The notes beneath the pieces are model-generated. The model saw only the letters and a list, made by a program, of their open reading frames with translations. It was not told the DNA's origin and ran no database searches. The position numbers and the translations under genes were made by a program. From Bacteroidota bacterium (lineage in GTDB: Bacteria > Bacteroidota > Bacteroidia > Chitinophagales > Chitinophagaceae), in NCBI GenBank assembly GCA_023437225.1, contig JAEZGS010000025.1:41336-105335 (forward strand): 64,000 bases of DNA. The letters run 5' to 3'. This document shows, in pieces, positions 1 to 7,660 of this stretch. The stretch's first letter is position 1; each line of letters begins with the position of its first letter.

Positions 1-1132
1 TTTGTTAAGTGCACCTGATCTTTTATTAGATCCAGTAGAGTACGGAACGAGGCAACAAAATGCCGCGATAATCAGTTTCAAACATCGAATGATCCTCATT
101 GCCGGCACCGGCTACACTGGAGAGACAAAAAAATCTGTTTTTACAGTCCTCAACTATCTGCTGCCGCAAAAGCGGAATGTATTGAGCATGCATTGCTCTG
201 CAAACCTCGGACGCCTCGGCGACACTGCCCTTTTCTTTGGATTAAGTGGCACCGGCAAAACGACATTGAGCGCAGACCCCGCCAGAAAACTCATTGGTGA
301 CGACGAACATGGGTGGACCAACGATAACGTTTTTAATTTCGAGGGCGGGTGTTATGCCAAAGTCATTGACCTAACGGAAGAAAAAGAACCGGACATATTC
401 AATGCCATCCGTCCAGGTGCGCTGGTAGAAAACACAACATTTAAGCCGGGTACCATAGAAATAGACTTCGCTTCAAAACAGATCACTGAAAATACACGCG
501 TTTCGTACCCGCTTGAGTTTATCCGAAATTCTTTACATCCCTCTATTGGGAACATTCCCACCAACATATTTTTTCTTACATGCGACGCTTCCGGTGTACT
601 ACCTCCGATATCGAGGCTAAGCGCGGAGCAGGCGATGTACCAATTTATAAGTGGATACACAGCAAAAGTTGCGGGAACCGAAACAGGAATTACAGAACCG
701 AAGGCAACGTTCAGCGCGTGTTTCGGTGCGCCTTTTCTTCCACTGCATCCCGGAAGGTATGCAGCCATGCTTGGGGAGAAGTTGAAAACGCATAATGTGA
801 AGGTTTGGCTGGTCAATACCGGTTGGACCGGCGGTTCCTACGGAATCGGCTCACGCATTCGCCTTTCATATACGCGCGCGATGATAAGCGCGGCCCTTGA
901 CAGGAAGTTGAACGATGTTGTCTATAAAAAGCACGATGTGTTTGGAATTGAAATGCCGTGTGCATGTCCCGGCGTTCCATCAGAGATACTTGACCCGCGC
1001 AACACCTGGCCTGATACTGATGCATATGATAAGGCGGCACAGGAACTTGCCCATAAGTTTGTAAGCAATTTTGAAAAATACAAAGACGGTGTCGGACAGT
1101 CGATAATCGACGCAGGTCCGACTATCAACTAA
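1..1132 (+). CDS. pckA: Phosphoenolpyruvate carboxykinase (ATP), 5' truncated by window edge
   Basis: Converts oxaloacetate and ATP to phosphoenolpyruvate and CO2, the first committed step of gluconeogenesis, in the cytoplasm. About 376 C-terminal residues are present; the family is about 530-540 residues, so roughly 155-160 N-terminal residues lie outside the window and the TTG at position 2 is not a real start. Visible motifs are the kinase P-loop GLSGTGKTTLS, the metal-binding GDDEHGW directly after it, ENTRVSYP, the GITEP-TFSACFGAPF segment and ILDPRNTW near the C-terminus, all in family order. A rho-independent terminator follows 20 bases after the stop, so it ends its own transcript. 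Identification is very secure from the motifs. Confidence 0.97.
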   Translation, partial: LLSAPDLLLDPVEYGTRQQNAAIISFKHRMILIAGTGYTGETKKSVFTVLNYLLPQKRNVLSMHCSANLGRLGDTALFFGLSGTGKTTLSADPARKLIGDDEHGWTNDNVFNFEGGCYAKVIDLTEEKEPDIFNAIRPGALVENTTFKPGTIEIDFASKQITENTRVSYPLEFIRNSLHPSIGNIPTNIFFLTCDASGVLPPISRLSAEQAMYQFISGYTAKVAGTETGITEPKATFSACFGAPFLPLHPGRYAAMLGEKLKTHNVKVWLVNTGWTGGSYGIGSRIRLSYTRAMISAALDRKLNDVVYKKHDVFGIEMPCACPGVPSEILDPRNTWPDTDAYDKAAQELAHKFVSNFEKYKDGVGQSIIDAGPTIN

Positions 1133-1152
1133 GGTCGCTAGGATTGTTTGCT

Positions 1153-1178
1153 GCCCCGCTATCGGCGGGGCTTTTTTG
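1153..1178 (+). terminator. Rho-independent terminator of pckA
   Basis: A perfect 7-bp GC-rich stem (GCCCCGC at 1153-1159, GCGGGGC at 1165-1171) with a 5-base loop is followed at once by six T. It lies just after the pckA stop codon and before the next gene's start at 1243. Confidence 0.9.
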
Positions 1179-1242
1179 TGCCGATGGTTTAACAATTTCC
1201 ATTGACTGGGGGCGTTTAAATTCGTGCAAAACGACGATTTCA

Positions 1243-1818
1243 ATGTACCTGTTAATACTGACCATTTTATCTCTCAACCTTTTCTATGCGGCACCAGAAT
1301 CATTGTCGGCGCAGCATGCCACTATACAAGAAGCGCATGTGATCCATTGGAATGATAAGCGCCTCTTAACGTGGGAAGATTTTAACGGTAAGGCTTCACC
1401 CAACGATTCTCGGGCGGCACTTACTTACAGCAGCCTTCATGCACAATTTGGATATAATGAACGAGCACTCGAATTCGCGATTACGTGTACGTTTGACAAG
1501 AATAAGTCGTGGGGCCGGGTGAAGAACGATTATATCCTGGCACATGAGCAACGGCACTTCGATCTTACCGAAGTGTTTGCAAGAAAATTGAATAAGGAGC
1601 TTTCCAGTTATAAGTTCAATAACCGTACTGTTGGGGATGACATCAATGTTATCTACCAGTCTGTTGTCAATGATCTGACTTCCACTCAACAAACTTATGA
1701 TCGCGAGACCGATCACTCACGCAACATGGAGCAGCAGGGTATTTGGAATAAGAAAATTGACAGCCTGCTGAATAATTTTTCGCAATACAAAAACTATCGC
1801 AAGACCATGAGCAGGTGA
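1243..1818 (+). CDS. DUF922-like secreted protein with HExxH motif
   Basis: Predicted exported protein of about 191 residues. The ATG at 1243 is preferred because it begins a typical signal peptide (hydrophobic run MYLLILTILSLNLFYAA, then a SLSA-Q cleavage-like site); the longer frame from 1144 would read through the pckA terminator. The body contains HVIHWNDKRLLTWEDFNG near the N-terminus and AHEQRHFDLTEVFARKL in the middle. The latter fits HExxH, a zinc-protease motif, and both segments resemble DUF922, which has been suggested to be a secreted zinc-dependent protease; no activity is established. No operon partner: it follows a terminator and precedes the patatin gene by 21 bases, so the two may be co-transcribed. 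Confidence 0.7.
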   Translation: MYLLILTILSLNLFYAAPESLSAQHATIQEAHVIHWNDKRLLTWEDFNGKASPNDSRAALTYSSLHAQFGYNERALEFAITCTFDKNKSWGRVKNDYILAHEQRHFDLTEVFARKLNKELSSYKFNNRTVGDDINVIYQSVVNDLTSTQQTYDRETDHSRNMEQQGIWNKKIDSLLNNFSQYKNYRKTMSR

Positions 1819-1839
1819 TGATGGTTTATTTTTCTTAAA

Positions 1840-3144
1840 TTGAATGATAAACCTTGTCTTATGGGAAAAGCGACGAGCAGCGTCCAGCCCTTAAGCGACC
1901 AGCCATCCATTCGGGAAAAGATCAAAAAACTCCGTAGCCTTAAGCCTGTTGTATCTGATATCATTGACGATAAAGGACATCAATACGTAGACCTTGTAAT
2001 GGAAGGTGGCGGTACGCTCGGCATTGCACTTTTAGGGTACATCTATACACTCGAAAGCATAGGGATCCGTTTCCTAAGTATTGGAGGCGCCTCAGTTGGA
2101 TCGATCATGGCACTTCTATTATCGGCTGGTCCAATAGATCAATCGCGCGCCGGCTGGATCGAACAATCGATACGGAATAAAGATTTCTGGGACTTTATTG
2201 ATGGGGATGATGATGCGCGTAATTTCATTGCGAATGAAATGGGACGGTTCGCAGGCCGGGAAAGATCCGGCAGCAATACAATGGATTCCCTGAGACGAGC
2301 CTGGTACTTCATGTTCATCATTGACAACCTTTCAAAGGATAAGAAAGGATTGAATCCGGGAGTACATTTTCATGAATGGTTGACGGAGTTGCTTGGCAAA
2401 AGACAGATACATACGATGGCCGACCTTAAAAGGCTTCGCTCCGAACGACCTGATGGATTACGTAACCGTGTTACGGGAATGCCAATTCCCGATGAAGAAT
2501 TCAATGACCCTTTGTTTGCTGAACTCGGAATCACTGCAGCGGACATCACTACTGAAACAAAAGTGATACTTCCGAGGCACGCTTCGCTGTACTGGCAGGA
2601 TGTGAATGCAGTAAATCCTGTTGACTTTGTACGCGCATCGATGAGCATACCCATTTTCTTCCAACCATTTGAAGTATCCGGACTACCACAGGACGATGAA
2701 ACGATCAACAGATGGCGGACAAAGTTCAATTACCAGGGGGCGCTACCAGAAAAAATTGTCTTCGTTGACGGAGGCATCATATCGAATTTCCCGATCGATA
2801 TATTTCACGATTACTCCAAGCAACCTTCAAGCCCAACTTTGGGTGTAAAGATTGGCTATGACCGTTCGCGCTATAATAACACAACAGGTTTCTTTGATTT
2901 TGTAGGTGCCATATTCTGGTCTTCGGCACATTGCCTCGACAATGAATTCATCATGCGCAATCCCGACTTTAATCAACTGGTATCTTACATTGATTACGAC
3001 CGAAAGCGATTTAGCTGGCTAAGATTTTCAATTGATGAAGACGACAAAAAAGAGTTGTTCAAAAACGGAGTAGATGCGGCATATACATTTCTTACAAGCT
3101 TCAACTGGGAGAAATATAAAGAGTCCCGCAAATGCATACCGTGA
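1840..3144 (+). CDS. Patatin-like phospholipase family protein
   Basis: Predicted lipid acyl hydrolase of 434 residues. The oxyanion-hole glycines VMEGGGTLG are at residues 53-61, the nucleophile elbow GASVG gives Ser85, and the catalytic Asp310 is in the DGG motif (VFVDGGIISNFP). This is the Ser-Asp dyad of the patatin/ExoU/RssA family. There is no signal peptide, so it is probably cytoplasmic or membrane-peripheral. A second ATG seven codons in (1861) is an equally possible start. Substrate is not predictable; membrane phospholipid or neutral lipid are both possible. It converges on the deoxynucleoside kinase gene with only 20 bases between stops and no clear terminator there. Confidence 0.88.
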   Translation: MNDKPCLMGKATSSVQPLSDQPSIREKIKKLRSLKPVVSDIIDDKGHQYVDLVMEGGGTLGIALLGYIYTLESIGIRFLSIGGASVGSIMALLLSAGPIDQSRAGWIEQSIRNKDFWDFIDGDDDARNFIANEMGRFAGRERSGSNTMDSLRRAWYFMFIIDNLSKDKKGLNPGVHFHEWLTELLGKRQIHTMADLKRLRSERPDGLRNRVTGMPIPDEEFNDPLFAELGITAADITTETKVILPRHASLYWQDVNAVNPVDFVRASMSIPIFFQPFEVSGLPQDDETINRWRTKFNYQGALPEKIVFVDGGIISNFPIDIFHDYSKQPSSPTLGVKIGYDRSRYNNTTGFFDFVGAIFWSSAHCLDNEFIMRNPDFNQLVSYIDYDRKRFSWLRFSIDEDDKKELFKNGVDAAYTFLTSFNWEKYKESRKCIP

Positions 3145-3164
3145 GCATTTTTCTCTGCTTATTA

Positions 3165-3800
3165 TCAAAACAAGCCGTACAGTTGTGAATCGATGCGACT
3201 AATTATCTCGCCATAGTGTTCTTCATTTTCCGGGAACTGGTTCTTATCGATATCCACAACAAGCAATGGTCCTTCTTTGTAGCCTTCGATCCACTTATTG
3301 TAATATTCATTTAATCGCTTGAGATAATCGAGGCGAATGTTCTCTTCGTATTCCCGACCTCTTTTTTGTATCTGGGCAACAAGCGTTGGAACCGATGCCT
3401 TCAGGTAAATAAGAAGATCCGGCGGCTGCACCATTGTTTTTAATGTTTCAAAAAAGCGGAAGTAGTTTTCAAAATCCCGTTTGCTCATGAGGCCCATCTC
3501 GTGTAGGTTTGGCGCAAATATGTGCGCATCTTCATAGATGGTTCTATCCTGTACAACCGTTTCAGTACCCCGTTGTATGTCGAGCAGTTGGTTGAGTCTG
3601 CTGTTCAGAAAATATATCTGCAGGTTGAAGCTCCACCTTGGCATATCGTCATAAAAATCGAAGAGATACGGGTTATGATCCACATCTTCAAACTGCGGGA
3701 TCCAGCGGTAATGCTTGCTGAGCAACTCAGTCAGGGTTGTTTTTCCTGCACCGATATTGCCTGCAATCGCAATATGTTTCGGTTTTTTTGTCTTTGCCAT
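3165..3800 (-). CDS. Deoxynucleoside kinase (dAdo/dGuo kinase-like)
   Basis: Phosphorylates deoxynucleosides to dNMPs in nucleotide salvage; cytoplasmic. The product is about 211 residues. It begins with the P-loop IAGNIGAGKTTL, continues with FEDVDHNPYLFDFY and the conserved QDRTIYEDA segment (DR with a following acidic pair), and has the arginine-rich lid region IQKRGREYEE. These are the hallmarks of the dNK family. I chose the ATG at 3800 instead of a GTG at 3815 because the family normally starts a few residues before the P-loop. The substrate (dA, dG or broad) cannot be told from sequence alone. It sits 22 bases downstream of trpS on the same strand and is probably co-transcribed with it. 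Confidence 0.88.
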   Translation of the reverse strand: MAKTKKPKHIAIAGNIGAGKTTLTELLSKHYRWIPQFEDVDHNPYLFDFYDDMPRWSFNLQIYFLNSRLNQLLDIQRGTETVVQDRTIYEDAHIFAPNLHEMGLMSKRDFENYFRFFETLKTMVQPPDLLIYLKASVPTLVAQIQKRGREYEENIRLDYLKRLNEYYNKWIEGYKEGPLLVVDIDKNQFPENEEHYGEIISRIDSQLYGLF

Positions 3801-3822
3801 ATAGGAGGAGTTCACGATAGGG

Positions 3823-4833
3823 TCAATAATATTTCAATCCCATTACTTCTTTCACCAGTTGCATGGTTGAACGTGCACTAGCCCTTGCTTTCTCTGCACC
3901 TTCTTCCATCACTCGTTTTAGGTATGAGTGATCGTTACGTATCTGCTCTGCTCGCTCGCGAATTGGTGATATAAATTGCACCATGTCTTCCGCGAGTTGT
4001 TTTTTCATATCACCATAACGTATCGTACACTTGTTATAATCTTCATCAAACTTCATGAAGGCGTCTTCTGCACTCACAAGTTTCATAAGCAGGAACAGGT
4101 TCTCAATATAATCAGGTTTTACTGAATTATTTTCTGCAGGACCCTGATCTGTTTTGGCTTTCATTACTTTCTTACGGATGAGCGCGTCATCATCGGCAAG
4201 GTATAAGGTTGCAAGCTGGTTTTCGCTTTTGCTCATTTTACCCGTACCATCGAGACTCGGAACCTTGATCAGTTCCTGTCCGAAATTGAAAGCATAGGGT
4301 TCGGGAAATACTTCACCATAACGATGATTGAACCTGTTGCCAAAGTTCCTTGCCATCTCAAGATGCTGTTCCTGGTCCTTACCCACTGGTACCAATTCGG
4401 CCCGATGCAATAGTATATCCGCAGCCATAAGAACCGGATAGGTAATTAAACCCGCGTTCACATTGTCAGGATGTTGCCGCACCTTCTCTTTAAAGGTTAC
4501 AGTTTTTTCCAATTCACCCATATACGCCAGCATGTTTAGCAGCAGATACAATTCAGCGGTTTCCGGTACATGGCTCTGGCAGTATAATGCAACTTTTTCC
4601 GGATCCAGTCCGCATGCGATGTTTTCAGATAGCACCCTGTGCACGTTCTCTTTGAGGTGCTGTGTGTCTGGATGGGTGGTCAGCGAATGTAGATCTGCCA
4701 CCATAAAAAAACAATTGTATTCTTCCTGCATGCGCACATAATTGCGGATCGCGCCGAAATAATTTCCAAGGTGCAGGAAGCCTGTCGAGCGTATACCACT
4801 CATGACCACAGGCTTGTTCTTATTCTGATCCAT
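3823..4833 (-). CDS. trpS: Tryptophan-tRNA ligase
   Basis: Charges tRNA(Trp) with tryptophan; cytoplasmic class I aminoacyl-tRNA synthetase. At 336 residues it has the normal bacterial length. The HIGH-type signature is HLGN at residues 21-24 (TGFLHLGNYFGA) and the KMSKS loop is GKMSKS at 198-203. Other typical segments are MVADLHSLTTH, YPVLMAADILLH and VPVGKDQEQHLE. It is transcribed divergently from gatC with 112 bases between the two starts. Confidence 0.97.
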   Translation of the reverse strand: MDQNKNKPVVMSGIRSTGFLHLGNYFGAIRNYVRMQEEYNCFFMVADLHSLTTHPDTQHLKENVHRVLSENIACGLDPEKVALYCQSHVPETAELYLLLNMLAYMGELEKTVTFKEKVRQHPDNVNAGLITYPVLMAADILLHRAELVPVGKDQEQHLEMARNFGNRFNHRYGEVFPEPYAFNFGQELIKVPSLDGTGKMSKSENQLATLYLADDDALIRKKVMKAKTDQGPAENNSVKPDYIENLFLLMKLVSAEDAFMKFDEDYNKCTIRYGDMKKQLAEDMVQFISPIRERAEQIRNDHSYLKRVMEEGAEKARASARSTMQLVKEVMGLKYY

Positions 4834-4932
4834 AAGGCGGCGAAGATAAGGTTTAAAGAGGTTTTTGGGACTGATTTGTTAGGCTAAACTACCATTCAAA
4901 TAATCAGCTAAGTTTAACTTCATACATATTGT

Positions 4933-4940
4933 TACATTTG
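4933..4940 (+). promoter_or_regulatory. Bacteroidota -7 box TACATTTG directly upstream of gatC
   Basis: TACATTTG matches the TAnnTTTG -7 consensus of the main Bacteroidota sigma factor exactly. It ends only five bases before the gatC ATG. I see no good TTTG -33 box at 19 bases (the sequence there is AAGT). If used, transcription would begin at or next to the start codon, giving a leaderless mRNA. Confidence 0.45.
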
Positions 4941-4945
4941 TTCTT

Positions 4946-5236
4946 ATGCAGGTAGATGAAACCCTTATTGATAACCTGGCGCACCTGGCGCGATTGCGTT
5001 TCAATGATTCAGAAAAGGTTGCCATTGGCCAGGATCTTCAAAAAATGATCAGCTTCGTCGAAAAGCTGCAAGAGTTAGACACCACCGGCGTTGAGCCTTT
5101 GCTTCATATGAGCGACGAGGTCAATAATTACCGCGAAGACATTCCGCAGGGATCCATAAGTCGTGAAACAGGATTGAGCAACGCTCCGGATACGGACGGA
5201 ACTTATTTCCGGGTACCGCAGGTTATAAAGAAGTAA
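4946..5236 (+). CDS. gatC: Asp-tRNA(Asn)/Glu-tRNA(Gln) amidotransferase subunit C
   Basis: Small subunit of the GatCAB complex that converts mischarged Glu-tRNA(Gln) or Asp-tRNA(Asn) to the amidated form. The 96-residue length is typical. The N-terminal LIDNLAHLARLRF helix, the QDLQKMISFVEKLQELDT segment, the VEPLLH motif and the C-terminal YFRVPQVIKK are all family hallmarks. The ATG at 4946 is the natural family start. The ABC ATPase gene follows after 10 bases, so the two are probably co-transcribed. gatA and gatB are not in the window. Confidence 0.93.
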   Translation: MQVDETLIDNLAHLARLRFNDSEKVAIGQDLQKMISFVEKLQELDTTGVEPLLHMSDEVNNYREDIPQGSISRETGLSNAPDTDGTYFRVPQVIKK

Positions 5237-5246
5237 ATTACAAGTC

Positions 5247-5954
5247 ATGCACCCGATCATTCATTTGGATAGTATTGAGAAAAGTTATTTCATGGGAAAA
5301 CAGGCAATTCCTGTATTGAAAGGAATCACCCTGGATATTCTTAAAAATGAATATGTGGCCCTGATGGGACCTTCAGGTTCGGGGAAAAGTACCCTAATGA
5401 ATATTCTTGGATGCCTTGACTCACCTACGGCGGGCAGATATATTCTTAACGGTAACGATGTGAGCACAATGCCTGATGATCAACTCGCTGCCATCAGGAA
5501 TAGAGAAATCGGTTTTGTTTTTCAGCAATTTAATTTGCTTCCCCGGTTATCTGCGCTGGAAAATGTGGCGCTGCCACTGGTTTATGCCGGCATGTCGAGA
5601 AAAATAAGAACCGAGCAGGCAATGGAAGTGATTCAAAAAGTAGGTCTTGAAACCCGCAGCCATCACAAACCAAATGAGCTTTCTGGAGGACAATGCCAAC
5701 GTGTGGCGATTGCGAGAGCATTGGTGAACAATCCTTCATTGATACTTGCCGATGAGCCTACAGGTAATCTTGATTCAAGAACGTCCACTGAGATCATGGA
5801 AATCTTCAATGCCATTCATGAAAGCGGCAACACCGTGGTACTTGTAACGCATGAAGAAGACATTGCACATTATGCACATCGCGTTGTTCGATTGAGAGAT
5901 GGAGTGATCGAATCCGATAAGACCCGCGAGGCAAATGTTTTAGCTCATCAATAA
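5247..5954 (+). CDS. ABC transporter ATP-binding protein, MacB/LolD-type
   Basis: Cytoplasmic ATPase subunit of 235 residues. Walker A is GPSGSGKST (41-49), the Q-loop is FVFQQFNLLP, the signature LSGGQ is at 145-149, Walker B is LILADE (165-170), followed by PTGNLDS, and the switch His202 is in VTHEED. The PTGNLDS and FQQFNLLP segments place it with the MacB/LolD/FtsE group that works with FtsX-like permeases. The residue after LSGGQ is Cys150, where relatives usually have Q, R or E. No permease is adjacent, so its partner is elsewhere or it is an orphan. It sits 10 bases after gatC and converges with the adenosyltransferase gene with only four bases between stops. Confidence 0.9.
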   Translation: MHPIIHLDSIEKSYFMGKQAIPVLKGITLDILKNEYVALMGPSGSGKSTLMNILGCLDSPTAGRYILNGNDVSTMPDDQLAAIRNREIGFVFQQFNLLPRLSALENVALPLVYAGMSRKIRTEQAMEVIQKVGLETRSHHKPNELSGGQCQRVAIARALVNNPSLILADEPTGNLDSRTSTEIMEIFNAIHESGNTVVLVTHEEDIAHYAHRVVRLRDGVIESDKTREANVLAHQ

Positions 5955-5958
5955 GCAA

Positions 5959-6531
5959 CTATTTGCGAGCCCTCCAGGGTATTTCTGCAGCGTTGACTTT
6001 AAGTCCTACATAACGGGCATAAACAAACAGGTAATCACTAAGGCGATTCAGGTACTTGATCACCAGGTCGCTCACAAATTCATTATTTTCCAATAGCTGA
6101 ACACAATTGCGTTCTGCGCGCCTGCACACACAGCGTACAACATGCGCAGTAGATACGGCAACATGACCACCGGGAATGATAAATGATCTCATTTCAGGCA
6201 GTTCGAGATTCATCTGATCAATTGCATTTTCTAATAACACAACATCCTCTTCTTTCAGATCCGGAAGCTTCATGGATGGCTCTTTTTCGGGATCACATGC
6301 AAGAGTGGACCCAATTGTAAACAGCCGGTCCTGTATCTCCCTTAATATCTCCACTTCAGAAAGATTGAAACCCGCGGCAAGTGACTGGTCGATCAATAAG
6401 CCGATAAATGAGTTGAGCTCGTCAACAGTACCATACGATTCAATTCGCAGGTTTGCTTTCGACACTTTTGTGCCACCAATCAATGACGTCCTGCCTTTAT
6501 CTCCTGTTTTTGTATAGATCTTGAATGCCAT
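5959..6531 (-). CDS. Cob(I)yrinic acid a,c-diamide adenosyltransferase, PduO type
   Basis: Adenosylates cob(I)alamin to coenzyme B12 for B12-dependent enzymes. The 190-residue product opens with the ATP-binding N-terminal motif KIYTKTGDKGRTSLIGG, then RIESYGTVDELNSFIGL, and later has FIIPGGHVAVSTAHVVRCVCRRAER, including the conserved arginines of the active site, and ends in NRLSDYLFVYAR. These are the defining segments of PduO-type transferases. It follows the LolD-like gene by about 29 bases on the same strand and may share its transcript. Its presence suggests the organism uses adenosylcobalamin, for example in methylmalonyl-CoA mutase. Confidence 0.94.
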   Translation of the reverse strand: MAFKIYTKTGDKGRTSLIGGTKVSKANLRIESYGTVDELNSFIGLLIDQSLAAGFNLSEVEILREIQDRLFTIGSTLACDPEKEPSMKLPDLKEEDVVLLENAIDQMNLELPEMRSFIIPGGHVAVSTAHVVRCVCRRAERNCVQLLENNEFVSDLVIKYLNRLSDYLFVYARYVGLKVNAAEIPWRARK

Positions 6532-6560
6532 AAGTTAATTGCTTTTGAAATTCAGGGATG

Positions 6561-7214
6561 TTATTCTACGATTTTGCCATCACGCATATGAAGTATGCGA
6601 TCGCTCATAGTGGCGAGCTCTTCGTTGTGAGTAACGATGAGAAATGTTTGCCTGAATTGCTTCCGAAGGTTGAAGAACAGCTGATGCAATTCTTTTGCAT
6701 TTGCGGTATCCAGGTTGCCAGTAGGTTCATCCGCAAAAATGATCTTTGGATCGTTGATCAAGGCCCGGGCAACCGCAACTCTTTGTTGCTCTCCGCCAGA
6801 AAGCGCGCCGGGCTTATGATCCAGCCGATGTCCAAGACCGAGTGATTGAAGGAGTGTGACTGCTTTATCAGCAACATCTTTTTTTCTTCGGCCGGCAATC
6901 CAACCAGGAATGGAAACATTTTCAACCGCAGTAAACTCCGGAAGAAGATGATGGAACTGAAATACAAATCCTATATGGGAGTTGCGAAATGCAGCTACCT
7001 GTTTATCCAACACAAAGTTTATCTTATGTCCGTCAATGGAAAGTTCTCCTTTATCTGGCTTATCAAGTGTGCCAAGGATATGAAGCAATGTGCTCTTACC
7101 TGAACCCGAAGGACCTACAATGCTAACAATCTCTCCATTTGCAATGGAAAGATCAACACCCTTCAGTACCTGGAGGTCGCCGTAATATTTCTGAATGCCT
7201 TTTGCCTGAACCAT
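6561..7214 (-). CDS. lolD: ABC transporter ATP-binding protein, LolD-like
   Basis: ATPase of about 217 residues, probably part of the LolCDE-type machine that releases lipoproteins from the inner membrane. Walker A is GPSGSGKST (34-42), followed by FVFQFHHLLPEFTAVENV (the LolD-typical FQFHHLLPEFTA), LSGGEQQRVAVARAL, IIFADEPTGNLD and the switch THNEEL. The FQFHHLLPEFTA segment makes LolD more likely than MacB or FtsE. The ATG at 7214 is used; an upstream in-frame TTG at 7223 is less likely. The LolC/E permease is not adjacent. A strong terminator separates it from the DUF2795 gene upstream, so it probably has its own promoter, although I could not find a clear one. Confidence 0.85.
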   Translation of the reverse strand: MVQAKGIQKYYGDLQVLKGVDLSIANGEIVSIVGPSGSGKSTLLHILGTLDKPDKGELSIDGHKINFVLDKQVAAFRNSHIGFVFQFHHLLPEFTAVENVSIPGWIAGRRKKDVADKAVTLLQSLGLGHRLDHKPGALSGGEQQRVAVARALINDPKIIFADEPTGNLDTANAKELHQLFFNLRKQFRQTFLIVTHNEELATMSDRILHMRDGKIVE

Positions 7215-7226
7215 TATTTTCAAATT

Positions 7227-7248
7227 AAAAACGCCCTCTCGGGCGTTT
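7227..7248 (-). terminator. Rho-independent terminator after the DUF2795 gene
   Basis: A perfect 8-bp stem (AAACGCCC at 7229-7236, GGGCGTTT at 7241-7248) with a 4-base loop. Read on the minus strand it is followed by a run of T (A run 7227-7231). It lies two bases after the DUF2795 stop and just before the LolD-like start. Confidence 0.85.
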
Positions 7249-7250
7249 CA

Positions 7251-7472
7251 TCAATATTCGTCTTCGTTGAAGAAGAAGTCATCCTGGCTTGGATAATCGG
7301 GCCAGATATCTTCAATGCCTTCGTAGATTTCTCCCTCATCTTCCAGTTCCTGGAGATTTTCTACCACCTCGATTGGTGCACCGCTTCTAATGGCATAATC
7401 GATCAACTCGTCCTTTGTTGCAGGCCAGGGGGCGTCTTCAAGATAGGATGCCAGTTCTAGGTTCCAAAACAT
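7251..7472 (-). CDS. Small acidic DUF2795 family protein
   Basis: A 73-residue protein with no known function. The ATG at 7472 is chosen because it starts the conserved FWNLELASYLEDAPWPATK segment and leaves about 55 bases of leader after the promoter at 7534-7564; the 18 extra codons of the longer frame start with TTG inside the leader. The central IDYAIRSGAPIEVVENLQEL matches DUF2795, and the tail is very acidic (ending DDFFFNEDEY). It is a single-gene transcript: a promoter precedes it and a terminator follows at once. Such short conserved proteins are common in Bacteroidota; I do not assign a role. Confidence 0.85.
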   Translation of the reverse strand: MFWNLELASYLEDAPWPATKDELIDYAIRSGAPIEVVENLQELEDEGEIYEGIEDIWPDYPSQDDFFFNEDEY

Positions 7473-7533
7473 TTGCTGCTTTTTTAATTGTCCAGGGAAG
7501 CTGATTTCTCGTCCGGTGATTCCCAAATTTTCG

Positions 7534-7564
7534 CAAAAGTAAAATTTGCATTGATATTACCAAA
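7534..7564 (-). promoter_or_regulatory. Consensus Bacteroidota promoter of the DUF2795 gene
   Basis: On the minus strand the -33 box TTTG (CAAA at 7561-7564 on the plus strand) and the -7 box TACTTTTG (7534-7541) are separated by exactly 19 bases. Both boxes match TTTG-N19-TAnnTTTG perfectly. Transcription is expected to start near 7527. Confidence 0.8.
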
Positions 7565-7660
7565 CAAAGTTTTGACCGCTGAAAAACGCGCCTGAACTTT
7601 CTGCTTCAGTCTACCCTATTACAATCAACCTGCCAGTTCTGCTGGTTGCCGGCAATTTTC

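Noticed and set aside
352..816. 154-codon minus-strand frame inside pckA
   Set aside because: Shadow frame fully inside the conserved pckA reading frame, with no protein family resemblance.
7600..7660. Structured GC-containing segment after fabI
   Set aside because: Short complementary segments exist but no T run follows on the minus strand.
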